A stretch of 64,000 nt of DNA from Actinomadura luzonensis (GTDB lineage Bacteria; Actinomycetota; Actinomycetes; Streptosporangiales; Streptosporangiaceae), in NCBI RefSeq assembly GCF_022664455.2, contig NZ_JAKRKC020000003.1, positions 682,001 to 746,000 of the forward strand, read 5' to 3'. A program made the position numbers and the translations under genes. The notes under the pieces were generated by a model. It was not told the origin of the DNA and made no database searches. It saw only the letters and a list, made by a program, of their open reading frames with translations. Positions 43,378 to 51,339 of this stretch are shown here, piece after piece (within the stretch, counting starts at the first letter, position 1; the number at the start of each line of letters is the position of its first letter).

Positions 43378-46052
43378 GAGTCCTCCTCAAGCTCGGACCG
43401 GCCCTTGCGCACGCCCTGCTGGTAGCTGGCCAGCCGGCTGCGTAAGCGGTCGGGCGACAGCGGAGGAGCGGGAGCGGGCGGCGGTTGGGGGTTCGCGCTT
43501 CCCGGTACCAGGTTCGCGCGCGGCGTGCGCTTCGGCAAGCCGGAGTTGGTGACCTCCTGCCGCGCGGGCGGCGCGGGCGGCGCGGGCGCGGCGGGCCGGG
43601 GGGCGGGGGGCGGCGGGACCGGCTCGGGACTCACGTGGTCAAGGTCCCGGTGGTCAAGGGCGCGGTGGTCGGCGGTCGGGGCGGGCTTGGAGAACCAGCT
43701 GCTCTCCTCCTCCACTGAGGCGAAGATCGGCAGGAACTCGTCCTTGGCCGGCTCGGCCGGGTAGGCGGGCAGCGGCGTGGCGAAGGACGGGTACGACCCC
43801 ATCTCCGGCGGCGGCTCGGCCGTCGAGGAGCCGGTGTGCGCCGAGCTGAACCAGGACGACGGCTCGGGCGGCGGCGGGTCGAACGACGGGTGCCCGGAGA
43901 AGGGCGGCACCGACGCGGGCCGCTCCGCCGGCCGGCCGGACGACGGGAACTGGCCGGACGAGGGAAACGGGCCCGCCGAGGGGAACTGGCCCGATGACGG
44001 GAACTGGCCGGTCTGCGGGGGCTGCGGGGGTTGCGGGAACTGGGCGGGCTGCGGGGCGGCCGGCGCGGGCTGCTGGCCGGGCAGGGCGCCCGGCACCGCC
44101 GTCAGCAGCATCGGCGGCACCAGCACCATCGCGGTCAGCCCGCCCACGTCCTGCCGCCGGAGCTGCACCCGGATGTTGTGCCGCAGCGCCAGCCGCCCGA
44201 CCACGAACAGGCCCATGCGCCGCGAGACCGACACGTCCACGACGGGCGGGTGGGCCAGCCGGAAGTTGGCCTCGCCCAGCTCGTCCTGGCTCATGCCGAT
44301 GCCGTGGTCGGTGACCGACAGCAGCAGCGAGCCGCCGTCGATGCGGCTGCTGGAGATGACGACCTTGGTGTCGCCCGAGGAGAACGACACCGCGTTCTCG
44401 ACCAGCTCGGCGAGCAGGTGCACGACGTCGGTGACGGCCTGCCCGGCGATCGCGACGTCCGACTGCACCTGGATGCTGACCCGGTCGTAGCTCTCGACCT
44501 CGCCGAGCGCGGCGCGCACGATGTCCATCAGCTCGACCGGCTCGCTCCACCTGCGCGCGGCCTCCTGCCCGGCGAGGACCAGCAGGTTCTCGCTGTTGCG
44601 GCGCATGCGGGTGGCCAGGTGGTCGAGCTTGAACAGGTCGGCGAGGCGGTTGTCGTCGCGCTCGCCCCGCTCCAGCCTCTCGATGAGCGTGAGCTGCCGC
44701 TCGACCAGGGTCTGGCTGCGCCGCGAGAGGTTGACGAACATGGCGTTGACGTTGGAGCGCAGCTTGGCCTCGTCGCCGGCCAGCCGCACGGCCTCGCGGT
44801 GCACCTCGTCGAAGGCGCGGGCGAGCTCGCCCACCTCGTCCTTGGTGAAGATGCCGATGGGCGGGACCTCGGCGTCGACCGCGCCGTCCCTGGACTCGCG
44901 CAGGTGCTGGACGAAGGCGGGCAGCCGGTTGCCGGCGATGTCCAGGGCCTCGCCGCGCAGCCGGCGCAGCGGGCGCACCAGCGAGCGGGCGACGCCGGTG
45001 GTGACCAGCAGCACGGCCACCATCAGGGCCAGGATGGCGCCGGCCGTGACGAGGGCGCGCTGCCGCTCGTCGGCGCTCAGCGCCTCGCTGCGGGCGAGGA
45101 TGCCGGCGGCCTGGCGCTGCTCGACGGTGCGCATGGCGTCCACGACGGCCTTGGACGCCTCGAACCACTCCCTGGCGTCGTCCTTCTTGCTGAGGTCGAG
45201 GCCGCGCAGCGGCAGGCCGGCCGAGGCCCTGATGAGCACCAGCTCGCGCAGGAACAACATGCGCTCGGCGGTGTTGCCGTTGACGGTCTCGTCGAACAGG
45301 CGGCGCTCGGCGGCGGTGGCCTCGGCGGCGAACGCCTTGCGCTCGCCGCTCTCCCTGGACTGCTCGCCGAGGAAACGCTTGAGCTGGTCGGGGTCGAAGG
45401 CTCCTTCGGCGAGCACGACGGTGACGAGGGCCTGCTGGTAGGCGATGCTCTCCTTGAGCCGGGCGAGCGCGTCGAGGGTGCGGGTCTGGCGGAACAGCTC
45501 GTCGTCGGTGCTGCCCTTGATCAGCTCGTTGTGGACGGAGAGCAGGTCGCTGACGACCGTGGTGTAGAGCTCGACGGCCGGGCCGGGCAGGAGGTTGGCC
45601 TCCAGGGCCTGCTTGCGCAGCGCGACGAGGTCGTCGAGCCGGTTGAGGAGCTGTTCGAGCTGGTCGGCGGTGCGGCCGGTGACCTCGCCGAGGAGCTGCC
45701 TGGCGATGGCGCGCACGTCCCTGGCGGACAGGTCGGCCTCGTCCATGGCGTTCTGGACGTCGCTGAGGGCGCTGGCGGGCCGGTTGCGCGCGATGTACCA
45801 GGACATCCTGGCGCGCTCGCCGGAGACGGCGTGGGTGAGGGCGCCGAGCTCTTCCGACAGCCGGGCGAACTGGCTGGTCCTGGCGTAGTCGCCGGCGGCG
45901 GAGGTCGAGGCGAGCACCTGGATGCCGCCGAGGAGCACGGCGGCGGCGGTGGGGATGAGGATGAGCGCGACCAGCCGCGCCCGCACCCGCCAATTGCGCA
46001 GGCGCCAGTTGCCCTCGCCGGCCTGCCTCCTCTGGCCCAGCTGTGTAGTCAC
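43374..46052 (-). CDS. cvnA: CvnA4, membrane sensor histidine-kinase-like protein
   Basis: At 892 aa it is the shortest CvnA here. TM1 about 22-47, TM2 about 333-356, HAMP, LDHLATRMRRNSEN near 479, N-box HLLAELVENAVSFSS near 547 (Ser where the others have Pro), and VTDHGIGMS. The tail (about 655-892) has repeated GQFPSSG units and the motifs LPIFASVEEESSWF, GLPKRTPRANLVPG and RSRLASYQQGVRKGR. The GTG at 46052 (MTTQLGQRR) matches the start of CvnA5 (MTTGN) and is preferred over a 76-residue longer frame. Confidence 0.92.
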   Translation of the reverse strand: MTTQLGQRRQAGEGNWRLRNWRVRARLVALILIPTAAAVLLGGIQVLASTSAAGDYARTSQFARLSEELGALTHAVSGERARMSWYIARNRPASALSDVQNAMDEADLSARDVRAIARQLLGEVTGRTADQLEQLLNRLDDLVALRKQALEANLLPGPAVELYTTVVSDLLSVHNELIKGSTDDELFRQTRTLDALARLKESIAYQQALVTVVLAEGAFDPDQLKRFLGEQSRESGERKAFAAEATAAERRLFDETVNGNTAERMLFLRELVLIRASAGLPLRGLDLSKKDDAREWFEASKAVVDAMRTVEQRQAAGILARSEALSADERQRALVTAGAILALMVAVLLVTTGVARSLVRPLRRLRGEALDIAGNRLPAFVQHLRESRDGAVDAEVPPIGIFTKDEVGELARAFDEVHREAVRLAGDEAKLRSNVNAMFVNLSRRSQTLVERQLTLIERLERGERDDNRLADLFKLDHLATRMRRNSENLLVLAGQEAARRWSEPVELMDIVRAALGEVESYDRVSIQVQSDVAIAGQAVTDVVHLLAELVENAVSFSSGDTKVVISSSRIDGGSLLLSVTDHGIGMSQDELGEANFRLAHPPVVDVSVSRRMGLFVVGRLALRHNIRVQLRRQDVGGLTAMVLVPPMLLTAVPGALPGQQPAPAAPQPAQFPQPPQPPQTGQFPSSGQFPSAGPFPSSGQFPSSGRPAERPASVPPFSGHPSFDPPPPEPSSWFSSAHTGSSTAEPPPEMGSYPSFATPLPAYPAEPAKDEFLPIFASVEEESSWFSKPAPTADHRALDHRDLDHVSPEPVPPPPAPRPAAPAPPAPPARQEVTNSGLPKRTPRANLVPGSANPQPPPAPAPPLSPDRLRSRLASYQQGVRKGRSELEEDS

Positions 46053-46133
46053 CGGAACGCACCTCGCCCGAATCGGCGTATATGAGAGGGTCCTGTGTCC
46101 CCCGGAGTGTCCCCTGAGGAAATCAGCAAGTGC

Positions 46134-46149
46134 GGGTAATTGGAACACA
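46134..46149 (-). promoter_or_regulatory. Conserved cvnA upstream box (copy 4)
   Basis: On the minus strand it reads TGTGTTCCAATTACCC, identical over 16 bases to copy 3, about 82 bp upstream of the cvnA4 GTG. The upstream ATATGTTTGG lies at the same 20-base distance as in copy 3, although the 20 intervening bases are unrelated. Confidence 0.6.
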
Positions 46150-46351
46150 TCACTTGGCGAGGAGGCTACCCAAACATATCGCGACAAAAATCGATCTATG
46201 TGATACGTGAGGTCGGATCTGGGGCTCCACGTCAACAACCGATTGGGCCAGAAATGCTCCTCCGACTCACCCGCCGTCACCTATTGGGTGATTTGAACGT
46301 TTCGAAGCAATAACACGCAGGAAGCGCCCCGGTCTCCTCGCGGTCACACCG

Positions 46352-46381
46352 TTGAGATCGTCGTTAAACACCACATATGTT
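46352..46381 (+). promoter_or_regulatory. Candidate promoter for betaine ABC operon
   Basis: TTGAGA (46352-46357) and TATGTT (46376-46381) are separated by 18 bp and end 27 bp before the ATPase GTG. This fits a sigma-70-type promoter reasonably well by eye. Confidence 0.4.
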
Positions 46382-46408
46382 GAGCGACGGCAAACGGAGG
46401 AGGCGAGT

Positions 46409-47464
46409 GTGGGGGATTCTCCCGACAGCGCGGCAATCACCGTCGCGGGCCTTTGGAAGATCTTCGGGTCCAGGGCGCGGAAAGTGCTGGACAGCGAGGA
46501 CCGGCACCTCGATCCCGCCGCGCTGCGCGAGAAGACCGGCTGCACCGCCGCTGTCCGGGACGTCAGCTTCGAGGTGCGCCCCGGCGAGGTCTTCGTGGTG
46601 ATGGGCCTGTCGGGCAGCGGCAAGTCCACCCTGGTCCGGTGCCTGACGCGACTGGTCGAGCCGAGCGCGGGCACGGTCACGATCGGCGGCGAGGACATCG
46701 GCCGGGCCTCCCCCGCCCGGCTCCGCGAGATCCGCCGCCACCAGGTCAGCATGGTCTTCCAGCACTTCGGCCTGCTGCCGCACCGCCGGGTGATCGACAA
46801 CGTCGCCTACGGCCTGGAGATCCAGGGCACGCCCAGGGCGGCCAGGCACGGGCGCGCGGCCGAGATCCTGTCCCTGGTCGGCCTCGACGGCTACGCCGAC
46901 GCCTACCCCGACCAGCTCTCCGGCGGCATGCAGCAGCGCGTCGGCCTGGCCCGGGCGCTCGCGGTGGACCCGCAGGTGATGCTGTTCGACGAGCCGTTCA
47001 GCGCCCTCGACCCGCTCATCAGGCGCGACATGCAGGCCGAGGTGGTGCGCCTGCACCGCGAGGTCGGCAAGACCATGGTGTTCATCACCCACGACCTGTC
47101 CGAGGCGCTGAAGCTGGGCGAGCGGATCGCGATCATGCGGGCGGGCTCCATCGTGCAGCTCGGCACGGCCGAGGAGCTGGTGGGCGCGCCCGCCGACGAC
47201 TACGTGGCCGACTTCGTCCGGGACGTGCCCCGCAGCCACGTGCTGACGCTGCGCTGGATCCTGCGCGAGCCCGAGCCCGGCGAGGCCCTGGACGGGCCGG
47301 AGCTGCCGGTGACCACGCTCGTCAAGGACGCGATCGGCGTGGCCTCCGCCTCCGCCCGCCCCATCCGCGTGACGGACGGCGGCGAGCTGGCCGGCGTCGT
47401 GGACCGGGTGGACCTGCTGACGTTCCTGTCCGGGCAGGGCGAGCCGGTCAGGGCGGGCACGTGA
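46409..47464 (+). CDS. proV: Glycine betaine/choline-type ABC transporter ATPase
   Basis: A 351-aa ProV/OpuAA-like ATPase. An N-terminal stretch of about 50 residues contains WKIFG, as in ProV, then Walker A GLSGSGKSTLVRCL, signature LSGGMQQRVGLARAL, Walker B VMLFDEPFSALDPLIRR and His switch FITHDLSEALKLGE. The C-terminal roughly 90 residues resemble a degenerate CBS region, which senses ionic strength in OpuA. That function is not shown here. The GTG at 46409 follows GGAGGAGG at 5 nt. The frame is open to 46352, but without a site. It overlaps the permease (GTGA). Confidence 0.88.
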   Translation: MGDSPDSAAITVAGLWKIFGSRARKVLDSEDRHLDPAALREKTGCTAAVRDVSFEVRPGEVFVVMGLSGSGKSTLVRCLTRLVEPSAGTVTIGGEDIGRASPARLREIRRHQVSMVFQHFGLLPHRRVIDNVAYGLEIQGTPRAARHGRAAEILSLVGLDGYADAYPDQLSGGMQQRVGLARALAVDPQVMLFDEPFSALDPLIRRDMQAEVVRLHREVGKTMVFITHDLSEALKLGERIAIMRAGSIVQLGTAEELVGAPADDYVADFVRDVPRSHVLTLRWILREPEPGEALDGPELPVTTLVKDAIGVASASARPIRVTDGGELAGVVDRVDLLTFLSGQGEPVRAGT

Positions 47465-49377
47465 GCAGCGCCACGGCGGTCGGCGCCCCCTCCGGGCTCC
47501 GCCTGCCGAGATGGGTCGCCCCGGCCGCCGCCGCGGCGCTGGTCACCGCCGCCTACCTGGTCTTCCGCGGCACCGGCACGCTGCCGCACGACAAGGAGGC
47601 GCCGCAGTTCCTCGCCGTCACCGACCTGCGCGAATGGATCGACGAGCACCGCAACGACAACCCGCTGTTCCTGTACTTCCTCAACTACATCCGGCTCTTC
47701 GTGGGCTCCCTGTACGACGCGGCCGAGGCCGGGCTGACGGCGCTCGGCTGGCCCGGCATCACCGGCGTGCTGGGCGGCCTCGCCTGGCTGGCGGGCGGGT
47801 GGCGGGTCGCGCTGCTCGCGGTCGCGGGCGTGAGCGCGTTCGGCGTGCTCGGCCTGTGGCAGTCGAGCGTGGACACCCTCGCCCTGGTCGCCGTGGCGGT
47901 GCTGCTGTCGCTGGCGATCGGCGTGCCGATCGGCGTCTGGGCGGGACGGTCGGAGCGGGTGCGGCGGGCCATCACGCCGGCGCTGGACGTCATGCAGATC
48001 ATGCCGACGTTCGCCTACCTGGCGCCGCTCGCGCTGTTCTTCCACATCGGCGCGCCGGCCGGGGCCATCGCCACGATGATCTACTCGATCCCGCCGGCCA
48101 TCCGCATCACCGCCCTGGCCGTCTCGGAGGTCTCCCCCACGGCCGTCGAGGCGTCGGCCTCGCTCGGCGCGACCCGCCGGCAGACGCTGGTCAAGGTCGT
48201 CCTGCCGCTGGCCAGGCCCACGATGGCGCTGGCGGTCAACCAGACGATCATGATGGCGCTGTCCATGGTGGTCATCGCGAACCTGATCTCCGCCCCCGGG
48301 CTCGGCGGCGACATCATCCGGGGCCTGTCGCGGGCGCAGGTCGGCATCATGCTCCCGGCCGGAGTGGCCATCGTGATCATGGCGATCGTGCTCGACCGGA
48401 TGACGACCGCGCTGTCCCGCAGGGGCCCGCACACCGGGCCGGGCCGGCTCGACCTGGCCGCCGCGGCCGCGCTCGCCGTGGCCGGCCTCGCGCTGGTCCC
48501 CGTGCTGCCGCGCGCCTGGCCGGAGGGCTGGACCGTCAACGTGGCGGCCGAGGTCAACGCCGCCGTGCGCTGGGCCGAGACGACCTGGTACCCGGTCACC
48601 GCGTTCGTCAAGGACACCACCTCGAACCTGCTGCTCAATCCGCTGGAGTCGCTGCTCACCTCGGCCCCCTGGTGGCTGGTCGCGCTCACCGTGCTGGCCG
48701 TCGCCTGGCGGGTCAGCGGGCCGCGCCCGGCGCTGACCGCGCTCGGCTGCCTGCTGGCGATCGCGCTGCTCGGCACCTGGGAGCACGCCATGCAGACGAT
48801 GACCACGGTGGCCGTCGCGGTGCTGGTCACGATGGTGATCGGGCTGCTGCTGGGGGTGGCCGCGGCCCGCTCGCCGCGGTACGCGGCCGTCCAGCGCCCG
48901 CTGCTGGACGCCGCCCAGACCATGCCGGCCTTCGTCTACCTGCTGCCGGCGCTGGCGCTGTTCGAGACCACCAGGTTCACCGCGATCTTCGCCTCGGTCA
49001 TCTACGCCGTGCCGCCGGTGGTGCGGCTGGTCGAGGACGGCATCAGGGCCGTGCCCGCCGAGGTCGTCGAGGCCGCCGTGTCGGCCGGCTCCACCCCCGG
49101 GCAGCTCCTGTGGAAGGTGCAGCTCCCGCTGGCCCGCCGGGCCATCCTGCTGGCCGCCAACCAGGGCATCGTCATGACGCTCGCCATGGTGGTCGTCGGC
49201 GGCCTGGTCGGGGCCGGGGCCCTCGGCTACGACGTGGTCGTCGGCTTCTCCCAGCGCACCGACTTCGGGCTGGGCTTCGTGGCCGGCGTCGCGACCGTGC
49301 TGCTCGGAGTCATGCTCGACCGCATCACGCAGGGCGCGGACCGGCGCCCGTCCCCCCGAAGAAGGAAGACCAGATGA
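47461..49377 (+). CDS. proW: Fused double permease of glycine betaine-type ABC transporter
   Basis: A 638-aa protein, about twice a normal ProW. It contains two complete BPD_transp_1 permease units. The first (to about residue 320) has an EAA loop in VEASASLGATRRQTLVKVVLPLA. The second (about 420-630) has VEAAVSAGSTPGQLLWKVQLPLA. Both carry the DxxQ(I/T)MPxFxYL segment. Betaine transporters normally use a homodimer of one permease. Here both halves of the channel are in one chain and have diverged. An N-terminal RxTDLREWID region precedes the first helices. GTGA overlap with proV and ATGA overlap with the next gene. Confidence 0.9.
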   Translation: MSSATAVGAPSGLRLPRWVAPAAAAALVTAAYLVFRGTGTLPHDKEAPQFLAVTDLREWIDEHRNDNPLFLYFLNYIRLFVGSLYDAAEAGLTALGWPGITGVLGGLAWLAGGWRVALLAVAGVSAFGVLGLWQSSVDTLALVAVAVLLSLAIGVPIGVWAGRSERVRRAITPALDVMQIMPTFAYLAPLALFFHIGAPAGAIATMIYSIPPAIRITALAVSEVSPTAVEASASLGATRRQTLVKVVLPLARPTMALAVNQTIMMALSMVVIANLISAPGLGGDIIRGLSRAQVGIMLPAGVAIVIMAIVLDRMTTALSRRGPHTGPGRLDLAAAAALAVAGLALVPVLPRAWPEGWTVNVAAEVNAAVRWAETTWYPVTAFVKDTTSNLLLNPLESLLTSAPWWLVALTVLAVAWRVSGPRPALTALGCLLAIALLGTWEHAMQTMTTVAVAVLVTMVIGLLLGVAAARSPRYAAVQRPLLDAAQTMPAFVYLLPALALFETTRFTAIFASVIYAVPPVVRLVEDGIRAVPAEVVEAAVSAGSTPGQLLWKVQLPLARRAILLAANQGIVMTLAMVVVGGLVGAGALGYDVVVGFSQRTDFGLGFVAGVATVLLGVMLDRITQGADRRPSPRRRKTR

Positions 49378-50348
49378 AGATTTGCCTGCTCGCAGGCCTG
49401 CTCGCGCTCGGCATCGCCGCCGCCGGCTGCGGCGGGGCCAAGGTCGAGACCTCGCCCAGCGCCTCGGCCGCCGCCCCGAAGAGCGGCGGCCCGGGCAGCG
49501 CGGCGGGCACCGTCAAGATCGCGATCAACCCGTGGGTCGGGTACGAGGCCAGCGCGAACGTGGTGGCGTACCTGCTGAAGAACGAGCTCGGCTACACCGT
49601 CGAGCTGCCCGAGATCAAGGAGCAGCTCGCCTGGGAGGGCTTCGAGACCGGCGACGTGGACGTCATCATCGAGAACTGGGGTCACCCCGACCTGAAGAAG
49701 AAGTTCATCGAGCAGAAGAAGGTCGCGGTCGAGGCCGGCTCCACCGGCAACAAGGGCGTCATCGGCTGGTACATCCCGAAGTGGATGGCCGACAAGTACC
49801 CCGACATCACCGACTACAAGAACCTCAACAAGTACGCCGACCTGTTCAAGACCTCCGAGTCGGGCGGCAAGGGCCAGCTGCTGTTCGGCGACCCGTCGTA
49901 CGTCAGCAACGAGGAAGCCCTGATCAAGAACCTCAAGCTGAACTACAAGGTGGTGGTGGGCGGCAGCGAGGCGGCCCTCATCCAGGGCGCCCAGCAGGCG
50001 CAGGCGCAGCAGAAGCCGCTGCTGTTCTACTTCTGGGACCCGCACTGGCTGTTCAGCAAGACCGAGCTGGTGCGCGTGAAGCTGCCTCCGTACACCGAGG
50101 GCTGCGACGCCGACCCGAAGAAGGTCGCCTGCGACTACCCGGAGATGGACCTCGACAAGATCGTCAGCAAGAGGTTCGCGGACACCGGCGGCAAGGCGTA
50201 CGAGCTGGTGAAGAACTTCAACTGGACGAACGAGGACCAGAACGCCGTCGCCGACGACATGACCAACAACGGCATGACCGGTGAGCAGGCCGCCAAGAAG
50301 TGGGTCGAGGCCAACACCGCCAAATGGCAGGCCTGGATCCCCAAGTGA
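49374..50348 (+). CDS. Glycine betaine/choline-type substrate-binding lipoprotein A
   Basis: A 324-aa OpuAC/ProX-type lipoprotein with lipobox IAAAGC and a Ser/Ala/Pro linker. The mature domain begins VKIAINPWVGYEASANV and contains DVIIENWGHP, GVIGWYIPKW and FYFWDPHWLF. The Trp residues in these are typical of the aromatic cage for trimethylammonium. The pair CDADPKKVAC could form a disulfide. Its ATG overlaps the permease stop. Confidence 0.88.
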   Translation: MKICLLAGLLALGIAAAGCGGAKVETSPSASAAAPKSGGPGSAAGTVKIAINPWVGYEASANVVAYLLKNELGYTVELPEIKEQLAWEGFETGDVDVIIENWGHPDLKKKFIEQKKVAVEAGSTGNKGVIGWYIPKWMADKYPDITDYKNLNKYADLFKTSESGGKGQLLFGDPSYVSNEEALIKNLKLNYKVVVGGSEAALIQGAQQAQAQQKPLLFYFWDPHWLFSKTELVRVKLPPYTEGCDADPKKVACDYPEMDLDKIVSKRFADTGGKAYELVKNFNWTNEDQNAVADDMTNNGMTGEQAAKKWVEANTAKWQAWIPK

Positions 50349-50356
50349 CCCCTCTC

Positions 50357-50384
50357 GGCCGCGGCCCCCGCGCGGGCCGCGGCC
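50357..50384 (+). repeat. Strong hairpin between two binding-protein genes
   Basis: Arms GGCCGCGGCCC (50357-50367) and GGGCCGCGGCC (50374-50384) pair perfectly with a 6-base loop, starting 8 bases after the first lipoprotein stop. Placed inside the operon, it may stabilise the upstream mRNA or reduce read-through, so that lipoprotein A is made in excess over downstream genes. Confidence 0.75.
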
Positions 50385-50397
50385 CCGGAGACCCCTC

Positions 50398-51339
50398 ATG
50401 CGACGCTTGAAGACGTTCGTCGGGCCGCTGGTCGCGGCCGCCCTGCTCCTGACGGCCTGCTCCGCCGAGGAGCCCGGCGCCGCTACCGGCGCCAGCAAGA
50501 CCGTCAACCTCGACATCCACGCCTGGGTCGGCTACGAGGCCCAGGCGGCCGTGCTCGCCTACCTGCTGGAGCACGAGCTGGGTTACACGGTGCGCACCCG
50601 GAAGATGAAGGAGGACCAGTCCTGGCGGGACCTCGGCACCGGCAAGGTCGATGTGATCATCGAGAACTGGGGCCATCCCGAGCTGAAGAAGGAGTTCATC
50701 GAGCAGAAGAAGGTGGCGTTGTCGGCCGGGCTCACCGGGAACAAGGGCGTGATCGGCTGGTACGTCCCCGAGTGGATGGCCAAGAAATATCCCGACATTA
50801 CGGACTACCGAAACCTCAATAAGTACGCGAGCCTCTTCCGGACCGCCAAAACCGGAAACGCCGGGCAGCTCCTCGACGGCGATCCGACGTTCGTCACGAA
50901 TGACGAGGCCCTGGTGCGCAACCTCGGCCTGAATTACAAGGTCGTCTACTCCGGCAGCGAGGACGCGTTGATCAAGGCGGCCGAGGACGCCACCAAGAAC
51001 CGGACGCCGCTGCTCATGTATTTCTACGAGCCGCAATGGCTGTTCACCAAGGTGAAACTCGTCAAGGTCGCGCTGCCCGCCTACGCCGTCGGATGCGACG
51101 CGGACGCCGCCAAGGTCGCCTGCGACTATCCGCCTTACCTGCTGGACAAGATCGTCAGCCGGAGCTTCGCGGAGAAGGGCGGCAAGGCCTACGAGCTGGT
51201 CCGCAACTTCTCCTGGACCAACGACGACCAGAACCGGGTCGCCAGCGCCATGATCAACGACCGGAAGAGCGCCGAGCAGGCCGCCGCCGAGTGGGTGGCG
51301 GACAACAAGATCGTGTGGAAGGACTGGATCCCCCGTTGA
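50398..51339 (+). CDS. Glycine betaine/choline-type substrate-binding lipoprotein B
   Basis: A 313-aa paralogue of lipoprotein A in tandem: lipobox LLTAC, IHAWVGYEAQAAV, DVIIENWGHPELKKEF, GVIGWYVPEW, MYFYEPQWLF and a CDADAAKVAC pair. Cage residues are conserved, but with Phe/Tyr-for-Trp/His-type changes near the ligand (YFYEPQW against YFWDPHW), which suggests a related but distinct ligand. The ATG at 50398 follows GGAG. The middle of the gene is less GC-biased at third positions (for example aaatatcccgacatta) than its neighbours. It overlaps the oxidase start (TTGA). Confidence 0.86.
   Translation: MRRLKTFVGPLVAAALLLTACSAEEPGAATGASKTVNLDIHAWVGYEAQAAVLAYLLEHELGYTVRTRKMKEDQSWRDLGTGKVDVIIENWGHPELKKEFIEQKKVALSAGLTGNKGVIGWYVPEWMAKKYPDITDYRNLNKYASLFRTAKTGNAGQLLDGDPTFVTNDEALVRNLGLNYKVVYSGSEDALIKAAEDATKNRTPLLMYFYEPQWLFTKVKLVKVALPAYAVGCDADAAKVACDYPPYLLDKIVSRSFAEKGGKAYELVRNFSWTNDDQNRVASAMINDRKSAEQAAAEWVADNKIVWKDWIPR

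Larger units (their letters stand above)
46053..46408. other. Divergent control region, cvn4 / betaine ABC operon
   Basis: 356 bp without a credible gene, A+T-rich relative to the flanks. It contains the cvnA box at 46134-46149 with its 20-base-distant ATATGTT element, and a candidate promoter for the transporter operon (46352-46381). Both are listed separately. Confidence 0.6.

Noticed and set aside
46277..46291. TCACC-tattg-GGTGA inverted repeat upstream of the betaine operon
   Set aside because: The arms are only five bases long and are expected by chance in this length of DNA.
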